Positions 25,492 through 32,673 of a DNA stretch of 64,000 nucleotides are shown piece after piece. The stretch is taken from NCBI RefSeq assembly GCF_008124875.1, contig NZ_VNIA01000001.1, forward strand, positions 1-64,000, read 5' to 3'. The DNA comes from Tenacibaculum adriaticum. GTDB taxonomy: Bacteria; Bacteroidota; Bacteroidia; Flavobacteriales; Flavobacteriaceae. The notes beneath the pieces are model-generated. The model searched no databases and had not been told where the DNA came from. It saw only the letters and a program-made list of their open reading frames with translations. The translations under genes were made by a program, and so were the position numbers. The number at the start of each line of letters is the position of its first letter. Position 1 is the first letter of the stretch.

Positions 25492-25989
25492 ATGAAGATA
25501 GCATACAATAATACACCTGTTCAAAACATTTTTAAAGACCTATCATTTACAGCTCAAAAGGCTTCTGGGCAATCAATTTTAACAACCTCTATTGATTTTA
25601 AAATACCTACGGATAAACAACCTAACAAATTAACTCCTTTACCTCCTTTAGTTCAAGCTAGTGCTACTGACCCTGTTTTTTGTCCATCTGGAAAAATACT
25701 TTGCTCTCTTAATATGTATATTATAGCTTTTATTGATACAGAAGAAAATTCTATAAGCCTTAATGTCGATATGAACTCTGTTCGCTATCTACGAGAAAAC
25801 CAATTAGAATTTTATGTATCATATACTAAAACTCCAACTCCTTCTTCAACTTTTAAACCTTTCCTGATCTCTTTTACTCTTACTAATTTACCGACAAACA
25901 TAACTCCTACTACGGTAAAATTATTTTTATGTAATGACGATCCAGAGACCTCTAGAGGTACTGAAACAACTGTAATGCTTCCAGCTTAA
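25492..25989 (+). CDS. unrecognised soluble protein, first gene of accessory cluster
   Basis: A 165-residue protein with no signal peptide and no membrane helix. It is rich in Thr, Pro and Ser and in alternating hydrophobic strands (LNMYIIAFIDTEEN, then LEFYVSYTKTP and PFLISFTLTNLP), so a beta-sandwich is likely. There are three cysteines, two of them near FCPSGKILC. I do not recognise the family. It is preceded by the paired direct repeats described above and followed after about 290 bases by the TPR kinase and LytTR regulator. Confidence 0.7.
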   Translation: MKIAYNNTPVQNIFKDLSFTAQKASGQSILTTSIDFKIPTDKQPNKLTPLPPLVQASATDPVFCPSGKILCSLNMYIIAFIDTEENSISLNVDMNSVRYLRENQLEFYVSYTKTPTPSSTFKPFLISFTLTNLPTNITPTTVKLFLCNDDPETSRGTETTVMLPA

Positions 25990-26282
25990 TATATAAATAC
26001 GAAATTATCAGAAGAATAAAAACACTCCTTTTTTATAAAACTCAATAATCCTCAATGATTCTACTACTCTATATCCTAATGAAATAAGTTTACAACATCA
26101 TACACAAATTATTTCTCTATGAGAATTACTAAAATAGAAATATAACTGTATGAAAAGAAGGTTCTGAAACCTTAAGAGAAACAGAAAAATAAAGTTATTT
26201 ACATCTTTGCTTTAGGAGAAATTTAACTTTAATAATAGTGTATTTTTTTAGTGTAAATTTGTTTGTAACCAAACAAATTCAA
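25990..26282 (+). other. gene-free stretch with kinase operator region
   Basis: I see no gene here. A dyad AAGGTT-CTGA-AACCTT lies at 26158-26173. AATTTGTTTG-TAAC-CAAACAAATT, a perfect 10-bp palindrome, lies at 26256-26279, three bases before the kinase ATG. A -7-like TAAATTTG at 26254-26261 lies across its left arm; no matching -33 element was found. Confidence 0.55.
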
Positions 26283-28010
26283 ATGAATAAATTTATTACA
26301 TTAGTCTTGTTGTTCTTTTTATGCAACCCACAATCAATTATTTCTCAAGAAAAAAACACTACATCAGTATTAAATAGAGAAATGATTGATATTTCTAAAC
26401 AATTTCCATCAGATATTTTTTTTAAAAAAGCTGTTCTGTTTTTTTTAGAAAAAAATTGGGATTCTACATTAGTTTATTCGCAAAAACAAATACTAACTTC
26501 TCAAACAAAACCTTTACTAGATTACTCAAAGTTTCTTCGTGTCTATAGCTTTACTCAAAAAAAAGTTTTTAAAGAAGCTGAAAAGGAGTACAGTCTCATA
26601 TCTAAGAATTTCAAGCTTTATAATTTAGCGAAAACATATTTAGGGGTATTAGCTCTTGAACAAAGGCAATTTAAAAAAGCCATAACATACTTTGAAGATG
26701 TTATTGATCTCCCTGAAAGAGAGTATGAGCTTATTAAAAAAAGCTCTATAATTCATAATTTAGGTTTATGCTATTTGCACTTGAAAAAAATCCCTCAAGC
26801 TGAATTTTATCTAATTAAAAGTATTAAAATTAAAGAACAACAAAAAGATACTTTAGCTTTAATTGGAACTTATGGTAATGTTGCTAGTTTATATTATGAA
26901 CAATATAAAGACGCTTTAGCAATACCTTATTTTGAAAAAGCTTATCTATTAGCAAAAAAGACTAATGATTTTGACCTAAAAAGAAAAGCTACTAAAAACA
27001 TGGCTGTCGTAGAAGAAAATAGAAAGAACTACAAAAAAGCCCTAGTTTACAGAAAAGAAATGGAGCAATGGAAAGACTCCTTAAACGATCAAAATAAAAT
27101 ATGGGAAGTTGCCAAGCTCGAAAAAGAATTTGCTGTAAAAGAAAAACAAAAAGAGGTTAACATACTACAAGTAGAAAATAAACTAAAAGAAACCCAACGT
27201 AACTTATTTTTATATTCAGCTGCAGGTTTGTTCATTTTATTAGGTATTGGTACTTACTTTTATAGAGAAAAAGTGAAAGCAAATAAAACGATAGCGCTCC
27301 AAAAAGAAAATTTAGATGCTTTAAACAGCACTAAAGACAAATTATTTTCTATTGTGAGTCACGATTTACGTTCGTCTGTAAACGCCTTAAAAAGAAGTAA
27401 TGTTACGTTGTTAGATAACTTAGCTTCAAAAAATATAGATGCAATCGGTACTTTATTACACAAAAACAGTGCTATTGTAAATGGTGCTTATAATTTATTA
27501 AATTATGCTTTACTACAAACCAAACAAAGTTATTTTAATATTACTTCTATGTCTTTGTTTTTTATTACTGAACAAGTAGCTTACAATTATAAACCTTTAC
27601 TTCTCGAAAAAACTATTCATTTTGAAAATACCGTTTCTAAAAGTAGTCTTATTAATGCCGACCAAGAATCTTTAAAAATTATACTTAGAAACTTATTAGA
27701 CAATGCCATAAAATTTTCTAAACAAAACGGGACGATAAAAGTATATTCTCAAAACAATTCTCCCGAATATTGTGATTTAGTGATTGAAGATACTGGTTTT
27801 GGCATGAATGAGGCAACACGTTTAAAACTTCTTGAAACTAATTTTACACTTTCTAAAAAAGAACACGAAGAAGTAATTGGTACTGGATTAGGAATACAAC
27901 TGTGCAAATCGATGATTAAAAAAAATAACGGAAAATTTTCTATTAAATCTGAATTAGGAAAAGGTACAAAAATGATTGTATCTTTACCTAAAACACAAGA
28001 TAATGGATAA
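26283..28010 (+). CDS. TPR sensor histidine kinase (HisKA type)
   Basis: A 575-residue sensor. I take the ATG at 26283, which gives a clean signal (KFITLVLLFFLCNP) ahead of several tetratricopeptide repeats (about 35-260); the GTG at 26238 would add a stretch that hides it. A membrane helix (about 305-325; LFLYSAAGLFILLGIG) leads to a HisKA domain with SIVSHDLRSSVNAL and an HATPase domain with RNLLDNAIKFS, EDTGFGMNE and GTGLGIQL. The catalytic class is HPK1-like, although the partner gene, overlapping by 8 bases, is a LytTR regulator that usually pairs with another kinase class. Confidence 0.9.
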   Translation: MNKFITLVLLFFLCNPQSIISQEKNTTSVLNREMIDISKQFPSDIFFKKAVLFFLEKNWDSTLVYSQKQILTSQTKPLLDYSKFLRVYSFTQKKVFKEAEKEYSLISKNFKLYNLAKTYLGVLALEQRQFKKAITYFEDVIDLPEREYELIKKSSIIHNLGLCYLHLKKIPQAEFYLIKSIKIKEQQKDTLALIGTYGNVASLYYEQYKDALAIPYFEKAYLLAKKTNDFDLKRKATKNMAVVEENRKNYKKALVYRKEMEQWKDSLNDQNKIWEVAKLEKEFAVKEKQKEVNILQVENKLKETQRNLFLYSAAGLFILLGIGTYFYREKVKANKTIALQKENLDALNSTKDKLFSIVSHDLRSSVNALKRSNVTLLDNLASKNIDAIGTLLHKNSAIVNGAYNLLNYALLQTKQSYFNITSMSLFFITEQVAYNYKPLLLEKTIHFENTVSKSSLINADQESLKIILRNLLDNAIKFSKQNGTIKVYSQNNSPEYCDLVIEDTGFGMNEATRLKLLETNFTLSKKEHEEVIGTGLGIQLCKSMIKKNNGKFSIKSELGKGTKMIVSLPKTQDNG

Positions 28011-28749
28011 TATAAATGTATTTATTATAGAAGATACTGCTTCTGAAAGTGATGCTTTGGTTAAAGTACTTACAGCCAACAACTATAATATTACAGGTAT
28101 AGCAACCAATTTTAAAGACGCTTTAAACTTGTTTTACAACATTAAAGTAGACATTGTTATTATCGATATTTTTTTAAACGGGACTCCTGATGGAATTTCT
28201 TTTGCAGAAACAATTAACGCCGTACCTAATGCTTCAAAACCATTTGTTTTTTTAACCAGTTCTACCGATCGGAAAATATTTGAACGTGCTAAACTTACAC
28301 AGCCTTTTAGTTATTTAATGAAACCTTTTAATGAATTAGAAATATTATATGCTATTGAAATGGCGGTGGAAAAATTTTTTACACAAGAAAATGTATTCTT
28401 AAGTGAGGAAGAAGATACCGTTATTAGTAGTGAGTATCTATTTATAAAGAAAGGAAAATCATTAAAAAAAGTACTAATTACCGATATTGTTTACATTGAT
28501 GTAGAAGAAAAGTATTGCAACATTATAACTGAAAACGAAAAGTTTGTGATTCTTATATCTTTAACTAAAATTCTTCAACTATTAGATAATTCCAATTTTC
28601 AAAGAACACATCGAAATTTTATTGTCAATACTAAACACATTAAAGAAATTGTCCCTGCCGATAATTTAATACTACTTACAGGGGGTTATAAAGCGACATT
28701 AAGTGAACGTTATAAAGATATTATAAAGAAAGTACGCACTTTAAAATAA
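28003..28749 (+). CDS. LytTR-type response regulator
   Basis: A 248-residue regulator. The receiver has IIEDTASESD, phospho-acceptor Asp55 in VIIDIFLNGTPDG, the Thr of FLTSS and the Lys of LMKPFNE. The LytTR DNA-binding domain (about 140-248) has FIKKGKSLKKVLITDIVYI, the HRNFIVNTKHI motif and a final SERYKD. I start at the ATG at 28003, which overlaps the kinase stop by 8 bases, so the two are coupled. Likely targets are the flanking genes; direct repeats before 25492 have suitable spacing. Confidence 0.92.
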   Translation: MDNINVFIIEDTASESDALVKVLTANNYNITGIATNFKDALNLFYNIKVDIVIIDIFLNGTPDGISFAETINAVPNASKPFVFLTSSTDRKIFERAKLTQPFSYLMKPFNELEILYAIEMAVEKFFTQENVFLSEEEDTVISSEYLFIKKGKSLKKVLITDIVYIDVEEKYCNIITENEKFVILISLTKILQLLDNSNFQRTHRNFIVNTKHIKEIVPADNLILLTGGYKATLSERYKDIIKKVRTLK

Positions 28750-29098
28750 CACATAATACACTATAAACAGTGATTTATTTACAATAAAAACAAATAAAAA
28801 ACTTATCCTCTTTTTTTCTGCTTTTTATGAAAAAAAATACTCCCTTTATTCCATTTTTCTTATTTCCGCTTTAATTCTGAAGTAATTTCATATCAGAAAT
28901 AAAATGCTAGCAAACTTATTTTCTTAATTATTAAATAAATAAAACGTAGAAACCCAACCGTGTTTATGGTATTTACAAACGCTACGATTGCTCGTATTTA
29001 ATAGCTAACCAAACAAAAGAGGTGCAGTAACCACTTAAAAAACGAGACGGAATCCGAAAAGCCTTATGAGTAGGAAAAACTAATTAAACTTTAAAAAA
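28750..29098 (+). other. 349-base intergenic stretch with small ORF and folded leader
   Basis: It holds a 15-codon ORF (28827-28874) and, closer to the 29099 gene, a stretch with CGTAG at 28945-28949 pairing with CTACG at 28982-28986, an ACC/GGT pair inside, and a CGGAATCCG dyad near 29047-29055. The last 160 bases look like a folded leader; I cannot match them to a known riboswitch. Confidence 0.4.
28827..28874 (+). CDS. possible hydrophobic microprotein
   Basis: A 15-codon ORF, MKKNTPFIPFFLFPL. A second small ORF with a similar order of residues lies at 30096-30167, also upstream of an accessory gene. Both read Lys-Lys, then F/L-IPFFLF. T-rich DNA gives Phe and Leu by chance, so expression is uncertain. 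Confidence 0.25.
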   Translation: MKKNTPFIPFFLFPL

Positions 29099-29461
29099 AT
29101 GGGAAAAGGTGCATTTATAACAGTACACAACAAAAGTAATTCCTTAATTAAAATAGAAACAGGAGGTACACAATGTATGTATGGTACTGGAGATTGGTCT
29201 AATTTAATACCATCTGGTAACACATCTAAAAGACAATATATTGAAGCTAAATCTTCAGGTATACCATGTTGTTGTGAGCACAGTAGTGTTGATTACGGTA
29301 TTTCTATTTTAAATACACAGACTGGAGAGTTTCAAAATGTTGGTGGTTTTAATCTTTATGAATCGGGAAACAATTGGTCTTCAACTTATGTTTCGTCTAA
29401 TTCAACTGTATCAGTCACACCTGGTGAGCAATTTACAGTTACAGTAACTTTTAATGGGTAA
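29099..29461 (+). CDS. unrecognised small soluble protein, CCC motif
   Basis: A 120-residue protein without signal peptide. It starts GKGAFITVHNKSNSLIKIE, an opening like that of beta-sandwich toxins and lectins (an ITVxN strand then a Ser/Asn loop), and has a triple cysteine in GIPCCCEHSSVDYG near residues 56-69. The C-terminus is Thr/Val-rich strands (SVTPGEQFTVTVTFN). I do not recognise the family; a membrane- or glycan-binding beta-sandwich is a guess. It is followed by a 19-bp perfect hairpin, so it is a separate, strongly terminated unit. Confidence 0.7.
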   Translation: MGKGAFITVHNKSNSLIKIETGGTQCMYGTGDWSNLIPSGNTSKRQYIEAKSSGIPCCCEHSSVDYGISILNTQTGEFQNVGGFNLYESGNNWSSTYVSSNSTVSVTPGEQFTVTVTFNG

Positions 29462-29490
29462 AAATGAGTAATTAACTTTACTCCTAGTTA

Positions 29491-29530
29491 AATAATATGT
29501 TCATTGTTTTTAAACAATGAACATATTATT
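29491..29530 (+). terminator. 19-bp perfect hairpin after 29099 gene
   Basis: Two 19-base arms at 29491-29509 and 29512-29530 pair perfectly around a TT loop (key part ATGTTCATTG). The stem is longer and more AT-rich than the other terminators in the window and has only a short T-tract after it. Confidence 0.75.
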
Positions 29531-29565
29531 CTAAAAACTTAAACATAATTTAAAATTGTAATATC

Positions 29566-30044
29566 ATGATTGATTTTTTGAAAAAAAAATACAACAAGGA
29601 GGTGATTTACAAACTGAAATTACCAAATTATTAGATCTTAAAATTCCTTTTCCTAAAGCATTAGTTGAAAGAGTTAAAATTGATGATGTTTTTGCTAAAT
29701 TAATTTATCAAGCATCAATTGAGAAAGAATTAATTCCAAGTATACTTATGTTAGACATTTCAAAAGAAAACAATCAACATAAAAATATTAATCTTCTTAA
29801 AAACGGGGTCAATTCATATATCAAATGGGGTCTTAATGGTTTTTCTACAGCTCCAAAAGAAATAATCGACAATAGAATTTCTATCTGTAATTCTTGTCCA
29901 AACTTAACTAAACCAACCAATCAATTTGTATATAAAATTAAATTGCATAAGAATGAAAACGCCAATATTTGTTCTCTATGTGGATGTATAGTAGCTAGAA
30001 AAACTACACGAAAAGATGAATCTTGCCCAATAGGTAAATGGTAA
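29566..30044 (+). CDS. cysteine-rich ribbon protein, interrupted by frameshift at A9
   Basis: From the ATG at 29566 the frame reads MIDFLKKK and then stops early. A shift of one base backward in the A9 tract at 29581-29589 gives a 150-residue-class protein: IQQGGDLQTEITKLLDLK, a helical middle with NSYIKWGLNGF, and a C-terminal metal-binding ribbon with CNSCPN, CSLCGC and CPIGKW. The cysteines are spaced as in a four-Cys zinc ribbon with an extra pair. Without the shift, translation could begin only at 29748, leaving the conserved upstream part unread. A sequencing error, a true mutation or slippage are all possible. The family is unknown to me. Confidence 0.55.
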
Positions 30045-30095
30045 TAAAAAAGTAGTTTCTATAAAAAAATTCTTATTATAAATATTCACCTTTTA

Positions 30096-30167
30096 ATGGA
30101 TAAAAAATCCTTTCTTATTCCTTTTTTTTTATTTCTTTTTCTATTGTCATTTAATTTTACTTTATAG
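30096..30167 (+). CDS. possible hydrophobic microprotein
   Basis: A 23-codon ORF starting MDKKSFLIPFFLFLF and ending in SFNFTL, upstream of the 30230 gene. It resembles the 15-codon ORF at 28827. It could be a leader peptide or a small membrane protein, or a by-product of T-rich DNA. Confidence 0.25.
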   Translation: MDKKSFLIPFFLFLFLLSFNFTL

Positions 30168-30229
30168 AAAGCTAACTAGTTAACTCTATTTTAAATGTAT
30201 TTACTACTAACCTTAAAAAAATAGAAATT

Positions 30230-30628
30230 ATGTCTAATACAATCAGTATCAAAAAATGTGACAATCAACTTATTCTTTTTGCCGTAAACGAAAATGAAAG
30301 TTATGAAATTTGTAATGTTCAAAGTGGCAACTTTCATTCAGTAGATCTTGATATCGAAATTAAAGAAGGTGCTTTTTCTGGGACCTACATACCAGAAGGA
30401 GGAACATCGAAAGATTTAAGCGGAACAACTACTGTAAAAATCCCTAAAGGAAACTATTCTTTAGTTTACGTTGGTTTAAACTGGGGTGGTCCTTACAATT
30501 TCGAATTTGAATTTAATGGTGAAACATACCAGTTGTTAAACAATCCTAAAAAAGAATTAGAAGGTGCTATTTGGAATTTAGGTAATCTACAAATAGCTTT
30601 TGATGTTAAAGTTCCTACAGCAGTATAA
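30230..30628 (+). CDS. unrecognised soluble beta-rich protein
   Basis: A 132-residue acidic protein without signal peptide. Strand-like stretches alternate with Gly-rich turns (YIPEGGTSKDLSGTTTVKI near residues 46-64, then GNYSLVYVGLNWGGPYNFEF), and the C-terminus reads LQIAFDVKVP. There is no recognisable catalytic motif. It precedes the 30672 gene by 43 bases, in the same transcription unit, which ends at the terminator near 31145. Confidence 0.7.
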   Translation: MSNTISIKKCDNQLILFAVNENESYEICNVQSGNFHSVDLDIEIKEGAFSGTYIPEGGTSKDLSGTTTVKIPKGNYSLVYVGLNWGGPYNFEFEFNGETYQLLNNPKKELEGAIWNLGNLQIAFDVKVPTAV

Positions 30629-30671
30629 AAAAACATCTAAATAAATTAAAAAATAATTAGATTTATATATT

Positions 30672-31124
30672 ATGTCAAAAAATAAAAACACATTTCAATT
30701 ATCAGCTTTAAGTCAAAACGACCCAGGAGCTGCGGACGGAAATAAATTAGTTTGTGAAGTTACTGCAAATGGACCTTTACGTAAAGGATCATCTCCTGTT
30801 AATAAGCCTGTTAAACTACCTATTCCTCCTAGCGAATCCAAAAAAATTGAAACACCTACTTGGTATTTGGAAACAACAAAAGGAGAAAATGCTTCTTTTG
30901 AAATAAAAATATCTGGTCCAACAGGTTCAAAATACCCTTCAAAATCAATAAAGGTTAAACAATCTGATGTACAAGAATGGGCATCTGTTCCTTTTAATGA
31001 TAGAGAAAATCAAATTTATCAAGAAGGTGAATATGGTATTTTTGGTTTTGCGCAAGAAGGTCCAGATGGTTCTATTTATACCATAACTGCGGGTGTATTA
31101 AACCCTAGGTTATATGGAAACTAA
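30672..31124 (+). CDS. unrecognised soluble protein, partner of 30230
   Basis: A 150-residue protein without signal peptide or membrane helix. It has a polar, Pro- and Lys-rich first half (GPLRKGSSPVNKPVKLP near residues 34-50) and a second half of short strands (FEIKISGPTGSKYP, then YGIFGFAQEGPDGSIYTITAG). The YGIFGFA segment with GPDGS is a possible family mark, but I do not recognise it. It lies 43 bases after the 30230 gene and is followed by a hairpin terminator. Confidence 0.7.
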   Translation: MSKNKNTFQLSALSQNDPGAADGNKLVCEVTANGPLRKGSSPVNKPVKLPIPPSESKKIETPTWYLETTKGENASFEIKISGPTGSKYPSKSIKVKQSDVQEWASVPFNDRENQIYQEGEYGIFGFAQEGPDGSIYTITAGVLNPRLYGN

Positions 31125-31144
31125 ACTGTTTTTTTAACATAATT

Positions 31145-31175
31145 AACCTCTGTAAAATTTACAGAGGTTTTTTTT
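31145..31175 (+). terminator. terminator after 30672 gene
   Basis: CCTCTGTAA at 31147-31155 and TTACAGAGG at 31159-31167 around AAT, followed by eight T. A standard intrinsic terminator. Confidence 0.9.
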
Positions 31176-31331
31176 AAAGAAAATCAAAATAGATTCTAAT
31201 CTAAAAGAATCTTAACTCATCATGGTTTTCCTCTCTTTTATAACATCAATTATAGATCTTATTACATTTTTAAAATACTACATTTAATTTCAAATTACTT
31301 TTATTAAGAATTTATAAAAAATACACTAATC

Positions 31332-32642
31332 ATGTCTATATTAAACGTAAAATTTAAAAACAAAAGTACTCTACCTAACTCAAACGTGTTTATAGGATTT
31401 GTTTCAGGAAGCTCAACTAGTCTTTTTAACATAAGTTCTCTTGCTGGTGAAGATATTAAACAACTTAACACAACCAAAGGCAACGGTAACTGGTATAGCT
31501 TAGATGAATTAAATAATAGTGTACAAATACAAAATTTTAGTGGTCGTATTTATGTATCATACGGTAAAACTTGGAAGATTTTAAATAATTATTATGAACC
31601 AGCTCAAAACATTACTGACCCCAATTTTTTTCTTCGTTACGACAAAATGGAATTAACATTTAACGGAAAAGCTGATGATGTTGCAGATTTAACAAGTATT
31701 GATTATTGGAGTATCCCTATGCAATTAGAAACCTTTTTAAATGGAGCTTCTGTTCAAACAGATAATGGTCTTAAAACAAATATAACCACTAAAATGGTAT
31801 ATAATGAATTAAATAGTCTTACTTCCACTCCACAATCGGGATTAGAGAATGCGTTACCCGCTCTTGTTCCTGGTAATTTTACACAATCCCATAACCAACC
31901 AGGTACTGGATTTGCACGTATTATAGGGCCATCATCTTATCCATCAATTGGAGGTGTTCCTGTTACTCCCTATAACCTTTTTAAAGGTTATCTAAATTTT
32001 CTAATTCAAAAATTGGGTCCAAATACAGTTGTTGGAGAATCAATTCCAAATTTAGGAAATGGAACTATAGCTACAATTGCTGGTCATTTTAACGGTGTTG
32101 GTCCTCATGTACCTCTATCTGGTTCAAAAAGTGCTCAAACCTATAATTTAACCTCTACAATTGATAATTCAGGTGATATTACTTTAACAGGAACTGTTAG
32201 CAGTGTTTCTGGAACAACTACGATGCTCTATAAAAAAAGTGACCTTATCAACCCAAACGGTATCTACGGTGCTAATGCTCCTTTTTCTCTTAATGGAGCA
32301 GTTTCTCAAAATCCAGCAAACGATGTGTATGGATGGATAACTGGAGATTTATTAGCAGGATTAAATATTGGAGCTATAGGTTCTGAAACCATGATTGGTG
32401 AAAAAATTGTAGGAGCAATGAAAAGTAGTGATTGGTTTACAATATCTAATACTTCTTTATTTAGTAATTTACAAAGTAATTCTGCCAATTACAATCAGTA
32501 CGCTGCTACTTTACAAAAACTTTCAGACGCATATAATTTTGCTTATTCAGATCGTTTTTCTCCAGTTTTAATTTCATTGAATCCAACAACGGTAAATACT
32601 TTACAAATTTCACTTCTTGACGCCAATGTTCTAGATGCTTAA
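31332..32642 (+). CDS. GH64/thaumatin-like beta-1,3-glucanase family protein
   Basis: A 436-residue protein. The N-terminal part (SILNVKFKNKSTLPNSNVFI) and the segment DPNFFLRYDKMELTFNG, followed by DVADLTSIDYWSIPMQLETF (about residues 95-135), match the GH64 glucan-endo-1,3-beta-glucosidase family, whose members cleave or bind beta-1,3-glucan. No signal peptide is present, which is unusual for a secreted glucanase. Whether the Glu/Asp catalytic pair is kept needs alignment. It stands 22 bases in front of the AttH/CrtC-like gene and probably shares its transcript. Confidence 0.72.
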   Translation: MSILNVKFKNKSTLPNSNVFIGFVSGSSTSLFNISSLAGEDIKQLNTTKGNGNWYSLDELNNSVQIQNFSGRIYVSYGKTWKILNNYYEPAQNITDPNFFLRYDKMELTFNGKADDVADLTSIDYWSIPMQLETFLNGASVQTDNGLKTNITTKMVYNELNSLTSTPQSGLENALPALVPGNFTQSHNQPGTGFARIIGPSSYPSIGGVPVTPYNLFKGYLNFLIQKLGPNTVVGESIPNLGNGTIATIAGHFNGVGPHVPLSGSKSAQTYNLTSTIDNSGDITLTGTVSSVSGTTTMLYKKSDLINPNGIYGANAPFSLNGAVSQNPANDVYGWITGDLLAGLNIGAIGSETMIGEKIVGAMKSSDWFTISNTSLFSNLQSNSANYNQYAATLQKLSDAYNFAYSDRFSPVLISLNPTTVNTLQISLLDANVLDA

Positions 32643-32673
32643 AAAATAAAAACTATCATAAAATTTGAAACAA

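Noticed and set aside
26056..26088. Small ORF MILLLYILMK as a third hydrophobic microprotein
   Set aside because: Too short and without the IPFFLF core shared by the other two.
26238..26282. GTG start of the TPR kinase
   Set aside because: It would lie within the promoter/palindrome region; the ATG at 26283 gives a proper signal peptide.
27976..28002. Earlier start of the LytTR regulator
   Set aside because: Receiver domains begin with a short strand; MDNINVFIIED from 28003 fits and overlaps the kinase by only 8 bases.
29596..29625. AAGGAGGTGAT as the ribosome-binding site of a separate gene
   Set aside because: No good start codon lies at a suitable distance in the ribbon frame; the nearest ATG is at 29748.
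32306..32488. Minus-strand ORF inside the GH64-like gene
   Set aside because: Low-quality reading opposite a conserved coding region, without context; a shadow frame.
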